Positions 45,211-60,026 of a stretch of DNA of 64,000 nucleotides are shown in pieces (within the stretch, counting starts at the first letter, position 1; each line of letters opens with the position of its first letter). Under the pieces are notes generated by a model. The model saw only the letters and a program-made list of their open reading frames with translations, had not been told where the DNA came from and did no database searches. Position numbers and translations under genes: made by a program. The DNA is taken from the NCBI GenBank assembly GCA_030063045.1, contig JAQSEB010000173.1, positions 868,001 through 932,000 of the forward strand. Direction: 5' to 3'. The stretch is from Pratylenchus scribneri. Taxonomy: Eukaryota > Nematoda > Chromadorea > Rhabditida > Pratylenchidae.

Positions 45211-48200
45211 AAAAAAATTTTTTGCTATTCTGTAATTTATTTGAAATAAAATTAATAATTTTTAAAAAATTAATTGAAATATTTTAAATCTTTTAAATGA
45301 AAATAAATGAAAAAGGTTTCTAAATAAAAATTGTATAGATAAAATTAAAAGAAATATTAAATGAGAACAAATTTAAATTTTATTAACTAATTTTATATCG
45401 ATAAAAATTTCTTTAAATATTAAGAGAATATGAAAAAATATAAATGGGAAAATTTTTCAATAAAAAGAATAACAATATATCTATTAAAAATAAATTAATT
45501 TATCTTGGAAAATTTTTTATTTTTATTAAAATATCAAAAAATAAAAATTTAAAGATTTATTAAATCGAAATAATTTAAAGAAAAAAATCAAAAATATCTA
45601 GCAAAATTGTGTTTTTCTCAATAATTTAAAGATCGTCCGAAAAAGACGTTAAACTACAAAAAAAGAAATAAAACATAATAATTTGAATTTAATTGTTAAA
45701 GACATTAATATCAAAGTTAAAGGGAATGACATATTAATAAATTGATATTCAAATAACAAATAATGTAAATTATATATAAGAAAAGATTATAAAATCAATG
45801 TTTATTAAGATATGATATTATAGCATCTCCAAAAACACGAATAATTTTATGTCCATTTTATTTATTGATATAAAATTAAAAATAATGTTTTAATGTAATT
45901 AATTTGAAAATTATCAAAATTATATTTTTCAAAGCAAATTAAATAATTTTAAACAACTATTTATATAATTAAAAATATAAATTTTGGCTAATAAATAATC
46001 TCCAATAATTTATTAGAAAAAAATATTATTTTTATATATTCATGATGAAATTTGCAGCAATTTCAATCTTTGTCATTCCATAAATTTTTCAAGGAAGAAT
46101 TACGGAAAATTAATGGGCTTATCTTTTCGTGCAAAATCTTCCGCAAAAATTTCAAATGGATAATGTTGCAACCGAATAGATTTTAAAAGAAATTCTTGCT
46201 CTAAATCAATTAAAATTGATTTGATTTTATTAAATATCAATTCAAATAAAAAAAATTAAAAATAAATTTATTTTAATAAAAGAATAACAAAATTAAATAA
46301 TGAAAATTATTACTTATTGGCCAGAAAGTGAATGAGACTTTTAATGCAAGTTGATCATTTCGCTAAATATCATTTACGAAAGATAAAATGCTTTTCATTT
46401 TATTGAATTAAGTACTTCTAAATTAAATTTTCATTTATTATTTATTAATTCGAATATATTTAATATCCTTTAAAAATCAATTATGAAAAAAGAAACACAA
46501 ATGAAAAAATTTAACTTTGATAACAAAAATAAAAATATCTGAAAAAAAAAGTTAATCATAAAAATTTTTTAAATAACGCTTTTATAAACGTTTATAAATT
46601 TACCTATTCATAGAGTTATCGCCCAATAACTGGAATAAATTATTGTTTATTTGATTGTTGAAGCATATTATGTAATTTTCATACTTTTTTATTATAAAAT
46701 ATTAATTAAATTTCTATGGATTTTGTCTTAATTAAAAAAATATATTATTAAAAATATAAAAATTTTTATTATCATTCAAAAAGGATTAGCAAAAAAACCT
46801 ATTTTCTGGATACAAATGTGAGAACATTGGGTACCATGATCGTTTTTCAATGGGTTGATAAAAGATATTAGAGCACTCCCACGCCCCAATTGAATGTCCT
46901 TATAATTCAGATTTCGCATTGAATTTTTTTTTCAACATCCATGAAAAAAAATATTAAAAAATGTAAAATTCTAAAATAAGTTAAGAGATTAAATTTATCA
47001 ATAATTAAATTTAATTTATTTTAACAAAAAATTTAAAAAAAAAGAATATTTTGAATATAAAAATGTAGAATATTCTAAAATTTAATCAAAATATTAAAGA
47101 AAATCAATCTTTAAAAAAAAATAAATATTAACATAAATTTAAACTAATTCCAACTGAAAAACATTGTGTGGCCTCGCGGCTTATGCAAGCCCGGAAATAA
47201 ATAAACAAATTCCATATTCAGGCAGTAAAGTAGTTGTTAGGAGCGCTGGAATCTGTCTGTAAGTTTTACATTAAATAATTTTTAATTTGCAATCAAGAAT
47301 TTTTAAAAGTTTAAATTAATTCTGAAAATTTATAATATAGAATTCTACTCTTATTAAAAATATTTACTAAAAATTTAAATTCAAGAATAACTAAAATATT
47401 TTAATATTCTTTCTTCTTAATTCCTTAGTAAATGCAGAGATGAGAATTACAAATAATTATAAATATCATATTTTTTAAGAAATATTTTTAAGAATAGTTT
47501 AACCAAAAAAAAAATCCATAAATCATTGCATAATAAATTTTCTACAAATAAAAGTAAAAATATGAACGATATAATATTGATAAATTAAAATAATAAACTT
47601 AATTTAAATTCTATTAAATACAATTAATTTTTAAAAATTATCTATTGTAATTTTAAATGAAAATATCGGAAAATTTTATTTCCTTTTAATCGGCCACAAT
47701 TCCATTTAGATTTAAATTTTATATTTAAATTTTTGTAAATTTCTTGTTTTTGATTTAAATTTAATAAATGTTTAATTACTAAAATTTGAGACCAAGGTAC
47801 GTTAAAAGAGGAAAAAAAATATATTTTCCTCCAATAAATAAATAAAAATTATGTAAAAATAATTTCAATTTTATAAAATAATCCTATAATTTATTTGTAT
47901 ATAACAAAATTATATTGAAATAAATATACGAAGATTATAAATTGTATTTTGACAAAATTAATAATGAAGTTAAATGGAAGAAATACAAATAAAGCAGAAT
48001 TGAAATTATCCAAATTTTTGAAGCTTTTATATTTAATATTAAAATAAGAGGATAAAAATTATTTATATATTATTAATATAATTAATTTTTAAATGATAAT
48101 AAAATAAAAATAAAAAATATGTTTCTATAATAACGAATTCACCATGAAACGAATATATAATTATATTATTGCTTCATCAAAATATTAATAATAAAAAATT

Positions 48201-48735
48201 TTATGAAAATTATTGAAAAGAATTATATTCTTGATAAATAAGCTGATCTTAAAATATATTTAATTTTATAAATTAATATTTCCCTGAAATTTATAAAACA
48301 ATGAAAAAGATAAATTAATGTTTATACAACAGACTCTTAATTTATTAATGACCCATAAAGATAGGCCAATTTCTGCGAAGCTAGGAAAGCTTCATTTTCA
48401 TGAATTTCTCTAGTAAGTTAATACTAATAGCAACAAAGAGAAGCTAAAAGCTGGATTTATTTTTTATAAATGTGTAAATATAAAAAAAATATTTTAAAAA
48501 TAATAACAAAAAATTGATAAAATTCTAATATCTTAGAAAATGATATCTAAATCTTATTATATTTCACCAAAAAAATTTTTTACCAAATAAAAATTTTTAA
48601 AAATAATTAACATCCAATTTAAAATATTGAATTAAGAATTTTAATTTATATAATGGTATCAAAATTTTGTCTCACCATTGAAAATTTAAATAAATTATCT
48701 ATCCCTTAGTGAAAAAATTTAAATAAAAATATATA
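45211..48735. other. AT-rich intergenic DNA
   Basis: No supported gene. GC-richer patches at 46800-46915, 47165-47265 and 48345-48450 show no clear frame, RNA or repeat. Confidence 0.55.
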
Positions 48736-49100
48736 GTGAGCGGTTGCGCGCTGGACTCAGAGGTACGGGAATAAGATGGAATGTTTGAGATGGAAATTAG
48801 AATGGGTTCGAAGACTTTAGAATTTGGAGCTTTGGCCTTGGGCTCGAATGGTGGTCCGCGGAATAAATATGTTTGGTGTCCTCTCTTCTTCTGCTGATTT
48901 GTCCCTCTCGATTGCTGGGCTTATTCTCGGTTGACTGGGACTATCCTCGAATGACTGCCCGATTGACGACTGACTAACTGATTGGGGGGAATAATGTGGA
49001 ATGGCTTATGAGGGGGAAAGGGGCGATCCAATGATGGATATGGAATTGTGAGAGGGGAAAGTTTGTGGCTTTTGTGTTGAGTTTATTGTATCTTGTATTC
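48736..49100 (+). mobile_element. tRNA-Leu/Ser-like SINE candidate
   Basis: A ~360-bp GC-richer island with sharp edges. It starts GTGAGCGGTTGCGCGCTGGA, which closely resembles the D-arm and anticodon-arm region of type-II (Leu/Ser) tRNAs. A B-box-like GGTTCGAAGAC lies at 48805-48815, about 70 bp on, which suits a long variable arm. No acceptor stem can be built, so it is not a functional tRNA. The remaining ~280 bp, with repeated GATTGACT/GACTGACT-type words, would be the SINE body. Confidence 0.4.
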
Positions 49101-49243
49101 TAGCTGAAATTCCCTTACAATATAAATAAGAAAATCCTAAAAATGCATGATACTTTAATTTTAAGAATTATTTTTAAAAAATATTATAAATCTGCTCTCC
49201 ATAATTAATATAAATATAAAATTATAATATAGATTAACTTGGA

Positions 49244-49351
49244 ATGCAACTATCGAGGAATTCGGAGAAAGAAAACGAGTTCAGAGACAACCTAGGACAA
49301 ATATTTCGAAAAATGATCTTATCAAACTTCGAGGATAAGAATGGTTCATAA
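49244..49351 (+). CDS. possible small ORF or exon, unknown
   Basis: A 35-codon ATG frame (starts MQLSRNSEKENEFRDNLGQI) in a coding-like patch. A second frame through the same bases (containing TWNATIEEFGERKRVQRQPR) is equally open, so the correct frame is uncertain. The charged composition differs from background frames. No family recognised. Confidence 0.2.
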   Translation: MQLSRNSEKENEFRDNLGQIFRKMILSNFEDKNGS

Positions 49352-52300
49352 GGAAATAGATTCATAAATATAATAGTTAAAATAATTATGCTTAAATAAT
49401 TATGAATATGGAGATATATTTAATTATTAAAATCGAAATTAAATATAAAATAGATAAAATTTTTAATTACAATTTAAAAAAAATTATCATAATTCACAAT
49501 GAAAATTTAGATTTTAAAGAGGTTTAGATATAATATTCGAAAAAATATAAAAATAAATATTTTAAAAATAAATATAGATTAAAATAAAATAAAAAATTTG
49601 AATTAAATGTAAATAGTATTAAATATAATTAAATAGAATTCGAAATAAAAAATTGTTTAAAAACTTTTAATTTTAAAATAAATGAATAAAAAATTTGAAT
49701 AATCATAGATTAAATTTTATAATATAAATTTGATTTTTTTGAATATTATAAATTATAAAATCACTTGAAAATTTTCTTTGTTGACCGTATATATTTAAAA
49801 AATTCTTGTAAAAATTTTATAAAAATGTAATTGCTCTAAAAAAATTAAAAAATCAATAATATATTTAATATTTATATTAAATTAATTAAAAAAAGCTTAA
49901 TAATTAATAACATGTGATTAAATAGTAATAAATAAATTATTTTTTTATTTCAAATAATATAGCAAGCTGAAAAAAATTAATAAATTTTTTTTTTGATTTA
50001 CGATAATATAAAAAATCAATTTCAATTTATTATTATATCGGCTTATTGCAAAAATAATATAATTTCTATAAAAATGATGAATATAAAATTTGTCTATATT
50101 TTAAATAATGGAAAACATAAGATTTGATTAATTATCACGGCAACAAGGGAGTTGGGAATGAGGAATCTATATTTCAATTTTCGCCAAAAATTTGTCCTGA
50201 GATGAAAAATAATTTAAAAGAAAAATATTTAATATATTTGCAAGAATTTGGCAGATACAAAAAATTATTACATATTTTTAAAAAATAAAAGAAAGCAATA
50301 ATTATTTCATAGAAATAAAAGAAAAAAATATTTATTATAAAAATAAGTTTTCAAATAAATTATCTAAAAATGAAAAAAAGATAAAAACTCTTCAAATAAG
50401 ATGAGGAAGCTCCAATTAATATTTTTTTTGGCACAAGATATTTGTTTAAAATAAAATATTATCATTTTTAATATTTTAACTATTTAAATAATAAAAAAAT
50501 ATTGATGGAAAAAATTAAAATTATATTTAATTAATAGTTTAAAAATAATAACATCTAAATAATATAAAGAATGTTGGATTTAATTTATAAGAATATCAAT
50601 CTAAAAAAATAAAATTACATAATGTATTTTGGAAATGTATATATTTTCCTTGAAAATTTAAAATAAAAATAAAAAATATCTTATTTACTTTGTTAAATTA
50701 TTTTATCTTAATAAAAATAATCAATGAATAAATAATTAAAACCGTATGTATGAAAATTTAATAAGATTTAAGGAAAAATTCCAGAGTCTTGAGCGAATTT
50801 AATATATGAGGTTTTTTTTTTGAATTTATTTAATTATAATTTAACCGATTTATGATAATTTTATCGCAAGCAATCTCTGATCTTATTAATTAAGCGATTT
50901 CTCATAATTTAAGTAATTGATGAAAAGCTAAGTAATTTTGAAAATTTTGAAAATTCTATAAAAATTCCTTTATTAATTTTTATTGCCTAAACTGATAAAA
51001 AATGCGATAAATTTTTCCGGCACAAGGCAATCAACATAAATGAATCTTTTCTTCAGGAGCACAATATCCGGTAATTAAAAAGATTAATTTTTATTTTTAA
51101 TATTGATAATTTCAGTTATGAAATTGAGGTTGATATTAGAAAAATAAATTAATTAATGTAACTATTAAATAAATAATTAACAAATTAAAAGAAATAATAA
51201 TATAAAAATTTTGCTGATATTGTCTCTATGGCACATTTAATTGTATGGCATTCAAGAATAAAAAAAAAATTTGTAAAATTTTTAAACAAGGAATTGAAAC
51301 TTTTAAAGCGGAGAAAATTTAATAAAGAATTATTAAATAATTATCCATTCTAAATTTTAAAATCATATAAAAAATTAATAAAAATATAAAAAATTAATAT
51401 TATATTATTTTAAAAAAGTCATGAGCAACGAAACATTGTATTTAATTAATTGTTTATCAGACCAAATTTCAAAAGGGACAAATTAGAACTAAAAAACTAA
51501 ATTAATAATAAGATATATAAATATAGATTCATAAATTCTTTTTATTTTATATGAAAAGAGAATAAATTTAAGCTAAAAAAACGCCTGTTAATGTGATTAA
51601 GACCAAAATCTGTTTTTGTATCTTTTGACTCAACAAATCTAAAAATTCTTTCAGATGCTATATTTTTGGGAATTTTTATTAATATAATTAATTTTTAAAT
51701 TTCTATAAATTGCAATTATTTTAATATTTAAAAATTTATTAAAACTATTATTGAATGATGTTTTTCCAATTATTTCTTTTCAAATTTATATAATTTATGG
51801 CATTATAATAAACAAAAATAAATATTTATTTATTTCAAACAAAATTCATAATTAAAATTTTGATACTAAATTAAATTTAAAAATAATTATATATATTTAA
51901 AAAATAATTGTTATAAAAGCTTTCAATGATCAAGAAATTGAATTTTTCCTTGGTTGGTAAATAATAATAATAAAAATAAAAAAAATATCCATTTGTTTTA
52001 CTAATAATAAATTATTTTCAAAGATATATTTCATAATAAATCAAATGGTGGAAGAAAATTGTGGCCTAAAAATAAATTAATCAAATAAATAGTATTTTTT
52101 ATGGAGTAGATAAATTAAAAAATATACAAATGGCAAATCAAATAAAATAATAATAAAAATAAAATATAATGCATTTTAAAATAAGAACTAATAATCGACA
52201 TAATATATTATTTAAATATAAATTAATATTAAATTAAAATAAATATAATTGTCCAGTAATGCAAGAAAAATTGAAAATAAGGTATTGAACATTTGATCAC

Positions 52301-55300
52301 AAATCGAATACTTTTGATAAAAATTTTTATGTTTTCCATAATTTAAATGCTAAATCATAAAAAATATCAAATCGAAATTTGAATTCAAATTTTTAATTTA
52401 TAAGCTCGAATTAAAGTTTTATCTATGTTAAGGAAAAAATCTTCACCTAAAGAATTTATTCACATAATTTATTATTATATTTCTACAATACTTTATAAAT
52501 TAAGAAAAAAAATTAATTTAATAAAGATAATAATTTTTTAATCGATAACTGAACAAAAGAAAAAATATGGCGTTCTGGCAAGAATTAAATTAAAAATATT
52601 AAGAAGAGGATTTATATAATTGCAATTATATTATGAGTACTTAATAGCTATTGGTGTCTATTAAATTTGATAAATTAAGTTAAGCAATCATGTAAATATA
52701 AAATAAAAGTTAAAATAAATTATTTTCATTGCTGTTTAAAAATTTAAATATTATATAATAAAATAATATGAAAAATTATACATAAAAAATCTAATTAAAA
52801 AAGTTGGAAAAATACTTTTAGATTTAAATTATTGTTTAAAAACGAGAAACAAATCAGTGATTAATAAAAATTTTATTATAAAATTTCATTTTAAATCATC
52901 AGCATTCATCTACTGCTAAATGTGGAGAAATATGAGATAAATAAATATATTTTTACCGATAAAAAATTCTACATTAAATAATTGGATGAAAAAGATCAGT
53001 ATTCAAAAAATTTATTTTTGTTCTTAAATTTTTACTTTCATATATTTAAATAAAGTCAGCCAAATCATCCAAATTCACAATGCTCTCTGAATAATGAATA
53101 TATTTAAATTTATAAAAAAATATCTATACCTTAAAATAAAAATTTTATTTTTTGCTCATTTATTCTATATTCAAGATAATTTCTTGCCAATTCTATAATA
53201 TGCTTTGCCATGAAGAATACAGATTTTAAAGAGAAATTTAAAAAGAATAAATAATCTATAATTTAAAATTTTATGATTTATAAATTATTATATAATAAAT
53301 TAAAATAAAATAGAAGAATATGGATCTAATGAAATTAACCTAATCAATAATGAGAAGAATGAAGTAGAATAAAGGTTATTATCCATAATAATTTTTGTAA
53401 ACAATTTATAAGATATGAAAAAAAATTTATCCAAAATTTTATCATAAATAATTTAAAAAATTAAAATCAAAATTAATTTTTTATTAAAAATATTTGTAAT
53501 TTAAAAAAGTATAATTAATAAAATTTGAAGGATTACTTAAATGAAATGAAGTGAATAATTATTAGAAAAAATTAAGAATTGAAATCATTGATGTAATATA
53601 CATCATGGATCAGGTTATCATTTCTACATTCGATAAGATCGGAATCGTCTTGCACTGATCAAAGAATTTTGCAAGTTGTCTTCGCTGGATATGATTCTGG
53701 CTTCGCTTTAGACTAAATAAATAAATAAAATTAATATAAATTTCATTTAAAATTTATCATTTAAATTTTTCTCAGTGGTAGTGATTTGTTTATGCGCTTT
53801 AGTGGAAAATTGGCTTGACGAATATCTAAATCTAATATAATATAAAAGAAATATTTATTAAATATAAAATTAAAATAGAAATAAATAGAAATAAATTAAA
53901 AATATATTTGTTCTGTTAAAGAAATAAATAAAATTATTAAAAAATTTACAAAAATAAAAAAATTTAAATAATTCAATAATTCTTTTGAAATAATATTGCA
54001 AAATTTTTTTAGAAAATATCCAAGCAAAACGGTTTATTTAAATTATATTTAATATTTTGAATAAATAAATTACGAATTTAAAATCCCGATCATTCAAATA
54101 AAAAAAAAATATATGTGAAAAAATTCTAAGAATTATTTGATATTCTATACATTGAGGCTTTAGATTAAATTGATAAAATTTTCTTTTGTTTTAGGCGAGT
54201 TTTATGGACGAGGCTTCATTTAAGTTTCGAAAATAACTTTAAATACTATATATAATTATTCTAATTTTTAATGAACAAATCAAAAAAAAATTTTTTTATT
54301 AAAAATAATTCAGAAAAGAATAAATTTAGAAATATCTAAGATAAACCAACTAAATGTAAATGCATATAAAGTTCAAAACGTATAAATGAAAATTTGATTA
54401 TTTAAATAATCTTCGTGATTTTATTAAATTATTTTTTTAATATTTGAATAAAGAATTAAGAAAAATAATTATTTAAATTATTATTGAAATAAATATATTA
54501 TTATATTTTTAAAAAATTTAAAATAAAATTCCCAATTTTTTTCTAATAAAGAGATATATTTATAATTTTTAAAAATATAATTTATAAAAAAAAGAACTAA
54601 ATCATTTAATAAAAATCATTTATTTTTAAAATTATTTAATTCACATTAGTCAAAAAGCTAATAAATCCAAACATTTCTTTTAAATACATCCAACATGATA
54701 TATAAATTATAAATTAATATGAGTTAAAATTAATTAAATATATAAAATTAAACTAATAAAATATAAATAATTTTTTTGATAAATTTTTAAAATTATATTA
54801 TATTTTTTTGCGAAATCTAATTTTTATAAAGAATTTTATAATTTTTAAAACAATTTTTAAATTTACAACCTATAAAAATTTTAGTTAATATTATATATAT
54901 TTAATTAAATTTACTATCAAGATGTTTCATTTTATTCATTTTTTCTCTAAATTAAATATTTTAAAAAATCAATAAAATAATTAATGAATTATAAAATTTA
55001 TTAAAAAAAAAAATAAATTGAAAAAAAATGTAATTATTCAAAATATTTATAATTATAAAAAAAGAGTATTCTTTAGGATATCAATGTTTAAATCTCTTTA
55101 TTAAAATTGATTTATAGTAAGGTGCATTCCTGCTGGGCTGGATAATCTAATTATACTTTGCTATTTATTCTGCTATAAAGGTGGCACAATAGATTTTAAA
55201 ATCTAAATCTATTTTCAGAAATGAAAATTTTAAAAAATTTGGTAAATTTTAAACGAATATTATTAATATAATAAATTAAATTTTCGATTATTATTTGTCA

Positions 55301-57300
55301 TATCAAAGGAATAAAATATGCTAAAATAAAATTAAAATGACGGATAACAAAAGCGAAGTAAAATTCAGAAAAAGTTTAAAGAATTCATGAATAAGAGAAA
55401 AATAGAATTACTTTATTAATTTATTAATAATGTCCATGCCTCTATTGAGAAACACAAAATGATCATAAAATTTAAAAATAAATAATTAAATTAATTCGAC
55501 AATTGATATAATTAAAAATAAAATAATTTATATTTAAGGTATCGAACGTGAATTATTTCTAAAATAATTTTTATTAACTTGTAAGAATAAATGAAAAATG
55601 TATATTATTTTCGTATAAAATTTAAATATTTATTTATAATTTTAAGCATATTATTATTATTTTAATAAAATTATTTAAAAATTATAAAATAACTTAATCG
55701 TGCAGCAAAATTCCATATTATAATCGAATTTTTTAAAAGTATAAAAATATTTATTATGATTAAAAAATTGTAATGTTAAGCTCAATCAAATTTTATGATA
55801 ATAATAAAAATATTAAAACTATGAATAATAAAAATAAAACAAAAATAAGATCAAAATATTCTCATTATATTTAGCTGAATATTAAAATTAAAATTTTATA
55901 TAATTATCTAAAAATATTTGCGAAAGAAATAGTAATGTTTAGAAAATATATCAAGATATTAAATTTATATTTTGCTTTGTAACAATAGAAAATATAAAAA
56001 TAAAATACATATTATTATCTTTCCCAAATATATTTATAAAATTCATCAATAAATAATTTTAAAAAATAAAATATGAAAATATAAAGAGCTATTGATAAAA
56101 TATAAATAGAATTAAATTAATTTTTACAAAACTTTTTAAATCTGTGGAATAATAAATTTTATATATTTAAAGACATTATCCATGAGAAGTTATATTAATT
56201 ATTGCTGTTATTAATATTAAAAGATTGATCGATCCATTGAACTGAGGTAAATTTTTCGAAAATCGAACATACACTATGAAAAAATTGAACCATAAAATTA
56301 GTTTATATTTATGATTTGAAATCAAATATAAATACAAAAATTTTACAAAAAACTTCAACGAATTTTCAAATGTAATATATTAAAAAATTTTTTTAAAAAA
56401 ACGAATGATTTTAAAAAAAATAAAAAAGCTTGCTTCGTGGCAAAGTGCTAATAAATCCTAACTAATAGATTACACAAAAACTAGTATTTAAATATTTAAA
56501 AAATTTAAGAATTTATTAATTAACACTTAAAAAATTATAGTAATATAAAAAAGGACAGAAAAATTAATTTTGTTTAAATTAAAATATTATTGAAAAAATA
56601 AAAATTCAGAAAATAATATTTGCTAAATACAATAAATCTAAGAATTAAAATAAATTTTTTTAAATATTAAAAAATAAAATTTATGATGATTTTAAAAATA
56701 GTAATTTTAAAAAAAATTTTAAAAAATTATAATTTAATTTAAAACTTTTCAATTCTTACATTGGTAAAAAAATTATCTAAAATATACCTACATAAAAAAT
56801 GAAATGTAATAAATTGTTAGAAAATTTCGTAAAGTGCAAATTTTTAAATTATATAATTTTTAAAAAATTAGAAAAATTTAAATTTTTACATCCACTCTTG
56901 CTAATTAATTTTAATCTAATATATTGCCCAATTATTATATTTTCTATAATTCAATAAATTAAAAAATACAACGAGTTTTAAGCCTGTACTACAAGGCCAA
57001 AACAGCCTAATCATGAGATATACTTCGGAACAATAATTTATTGAAATTTTTGACAATCCAATATCGCATATATGACAATGCAATATATGAAAAAGTTAAT
57101 AAATAGAAATAGAAAAATTAAAAATTAGAAAAATTCGAAGAATATAAAAATTTAAATAATTAAAAATATCAGCAACTTCATTTAAATAAAGCATGTAACA
57201 GAATTAGACAACTCTAAAATATTTTCCTAAATCATATTATTAGTTGATTGCAACATTAAAAATTCAAATCTTTCAAGCCTAAATCAAATTGGATTGATAG
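49352..57300. other. long AT-rich intergenic stretch
   Basis: About 8 kb with no supported gene. A GC-richer patch at 53600-53715 has two short frames (17 and 34 codons), one containing DQRILQVVFAGYDSGFALD. Other small patches lie near 51010-51070, 53770-53820 and 55115-55190. The frame 56176-56358 (minus) is low-complexity and judged chance. Confidence 0.55.
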
Positions 57301-57602
57301 AGCGAAAAAACATATGGATTTTGGCTTGAATTAAAGGTAATAATGGATGTCTTCGACAGTTTTTGAATTTTTTTGGTTAAGTTCATTATTCTGTCGGAAG
57401 TACTGTGGACAATTGATACAAATTTTGTAAAAATTTTTAAAGAATCTTTAGAAATTTTTAAAGAGAGGGAAAACATTTTTATGGTAATATGGTTGCGAAT
57501 TTCCAATTGTCCACTTTGATTGATCAAAATATGAAATTTTTAATGGATGAAATTAAGAATTGTACCCATGCTTATAAAGTAGCAAATAAATTGAATAAAT
57601 AA
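57301..57602 (+). pseudogene. coding-like stretch with a stop and a frameshift, unknown
   Basis: One plus-strand frame runs 57301-57519, broken only by TGA at 57364-57366, with helical, charged peptide (for example TNFVKIFKESLEIFKERENI). A second frame (57489-57602) continues with VANFQLSTLIDQNMKFLMDE and ends at TAA 57602. Joined, they would give ~100 residues. The minus strand has an 82-codon ATG frame here (57279-57527), Ser/Lys/Ile-rich, so the strand is not settled. No family recognised; could be a degraded exon. Confidence 0.2.
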
Positions 57603-59684
57603 TATAAAATTAATGGTATTATTAATTTTCAAATAAAACAAAATAATATATATTTAAATAAAAAATTATTTTAAAAAATCTGATTAATTTAGTATAACGA
57701 AGATTTATTTGTGGCTTTATCCTAAAGTTATCTAGGATGAATCCCACGTACTAATAATTCATTATGTGAAATAACCAAATGTATATTTTTGTAATTATAA
57801 TCAGCGTTAAATTTATATCGTATAATTTTATGAAAAAATAAGTAAAATTATCACCGTATAATTTTAGAAAAATAAAAATAAAATTAATTATATATTTAAA
57901 TTAGCATAAAATAAAATAAAAATAACACTAAAAATTTCATAGAAAATGTATTTAAATTCAAAAAAAAGGAAAGAGAAATTTTTTATTAAACTAAATAAAA
58001 TCAAAATTCGTCAAATTAAAATTGTTCTCTTTTTTATATAATTAGTTTATTAAATAGTTATTTAAAAATAAAATTTGTAAAATTATGATTTTAATAATTT
58101 TTCAAAATTATAATATCATTTTCACGATTTCGTAACAAACGAATTGAAATTGAATTAAATCTTATTTTATTGTGATAATAAAGTTAAAAAATTAACTTTA
58201 TGTAATCTATGGGATAAAAAAAATATATATTTTTGAACGATTTATCAAAAGTAATAGAATAGTGTGTATTATATGGTGACGGTAGAGGTTTCAAATTATT
58301 AAAGGAGAATGGAACAATGCAGCAGGGGAGAATAGATAATCTATTTCCGTTAATAAATTTATTTAATTCAAAAAAATAAGTGAACGATTCTCTTTAGGGA
58401 AATTAAACAAAGAATTGATTGATTTAATTTAATTATTTATAAAAAAATTTAATTATTATTTTAGCAATTATTTAAATTAAAAAAAAGTTAGGAATCAAAA
58501 TTATAATCTTTAAAATAAATATATTTTATTATTCTAATTTAAGAAAATTAATTAAACAATAGATAATTTATGTAAAAAATGTTATATTCAAAAAAATTTA
58601 TTTATTAAAAAATTGAAGGAATGATATGAATTATGCCTTAAGAAAATAACGAAAGAATTCATTTTAAAAAATATTTAATTTAAAAAAAACAATTATGTAA
58701 AAAGAAGGAAATAAAATTTAGGAAAAAAATTTAATTAAAAGGAAAATCATTTTCAAATATATGAATTTAAAATAAAAATATATACATATGAATGGCATGA
58801 ATAAATTTGCGATGAGATTGACTAAGATAAAAAAGATGACAAAAAAGAGGCATATTTTAAAAATCCAATTAAATTGATGCAATAGATTGTGAACAAATAT
58901 TAAAGCAAATTTAATACAAATGATCGATAAAATAATTATGTGCTCAAAAAATTATATATAACTATATTTAAAAATATTGCAAAAAAAAATAATTTAAAAA
59001 AAGAAAAAAATGAAATTTTTAAGGATTTAACGGCATTTGTTAAAAGTGTGATGAATGTTTTTTATGGATCAACAATGATGAAAATTTATTATTTAATGTT
59101 TAAAATTTCCTAGGAAAAAATGTCGAATGGGTTTGTCGGATTTAGCTATAATAATGAATAAATAAAACAATGATTTATTTGCTTAAATTAAAAGAAGGTA
59201 AGTAAAATAAAGAAAAAATAAATTTATGAAATCAGTTTAAAAAATTTTAAATTGTTACATAATTTAATTATAAATTAAAAATATAATTATTTGTTTCTAA
59301 TTATTTAAAAAAACTATAACAATTTTATAATCTATAAGAAAAATTTAAAAAAGTTATATTTAAAAATAAATTTAAGATAAAAAGTAATTTTAAACAAAAG
59401 TATTTTATTAATATAAAAATTAAAAAGAAATGTCATAAAAATAATTTAACTTTAAATTTGATTTATTTATAATGATAAAAAAATTTTGAATTTAAAGTAA
59501 TTCGTATAAAATTAAAACTTACCAATAAATGACAAAATTATGAAAGGAAAAAATAATAAATAAAAAAATAAATTAGTCTAGTAAAAGAATTGTAAAATGT
59601 TGATTTCTTAATGTGTTCGAAATACGATACATTTTCAAAAATGTTTATGAATAATTATATAAAATTTATATAAAAATAATATGA
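57603..59684. other. AT-rich intergenic DNA
   Basis: No supported gene; a small GC-richer patch at 58262-58340 contains only short frames. Confidence 0.6.
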
Positions 59685-60026
59685 AGAATTAAAAAAACGA
59701 ATAGTAGAATTGAAAGTAATTTGGATAGTGCAAATAAAATTAAATTTATTATTGAAATTTTTTATGAATTAGAAAAATCATCTAAATTAAAAAAATTCCA
59801 AGATAATTTAGCACAAAAAATTATGAATAATCTAATCTATATTAATATAAAAATATTAACATTTAAGGCTTCTAAAATTATATGTAATCCATATTTTTAT
59901 CAATATTCATTTTTAAAGTTCCTGTTGCTATTAATATTGTCATTGCGACAATTGCAATTTTATTATTTACTCAAATTTTTTCGGCAATCAACTCTCAAAA
60001 AGTTATTTAAATATTGTAAAAGATAG
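59685..60026 (+). CDS. 113-codon open frame, unknown (possible exon)
   Basis: The longest stop-free stretch outside the 4-11 kb block. The first part is charged and helical (IEIFYELEKSSKLKKFQDNL). Later there is a hydrophobic run (FLKFLLLLILSL) followed by a basic tail ending KYCKR. There is no ATG near the start (the nearest alternative codon is TTG at 59721), so as a eukaryotic gene it would need an upstream exon. At this base composition such a long stop-free run is unlikely by chance, but the composition is still AT-driven. No family recognised. Confidence 0.3.
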   Translation, partial: RIKKTNSRIESNLDSANKIKFIIEIFYELEKSSKLKKFQDNLAQKIMNNLIYINIKILTFKASKIICNPYFYQYSFLKFLLLLILSLRQLQFYYLLKFFRQSTLKKLFKYCKR

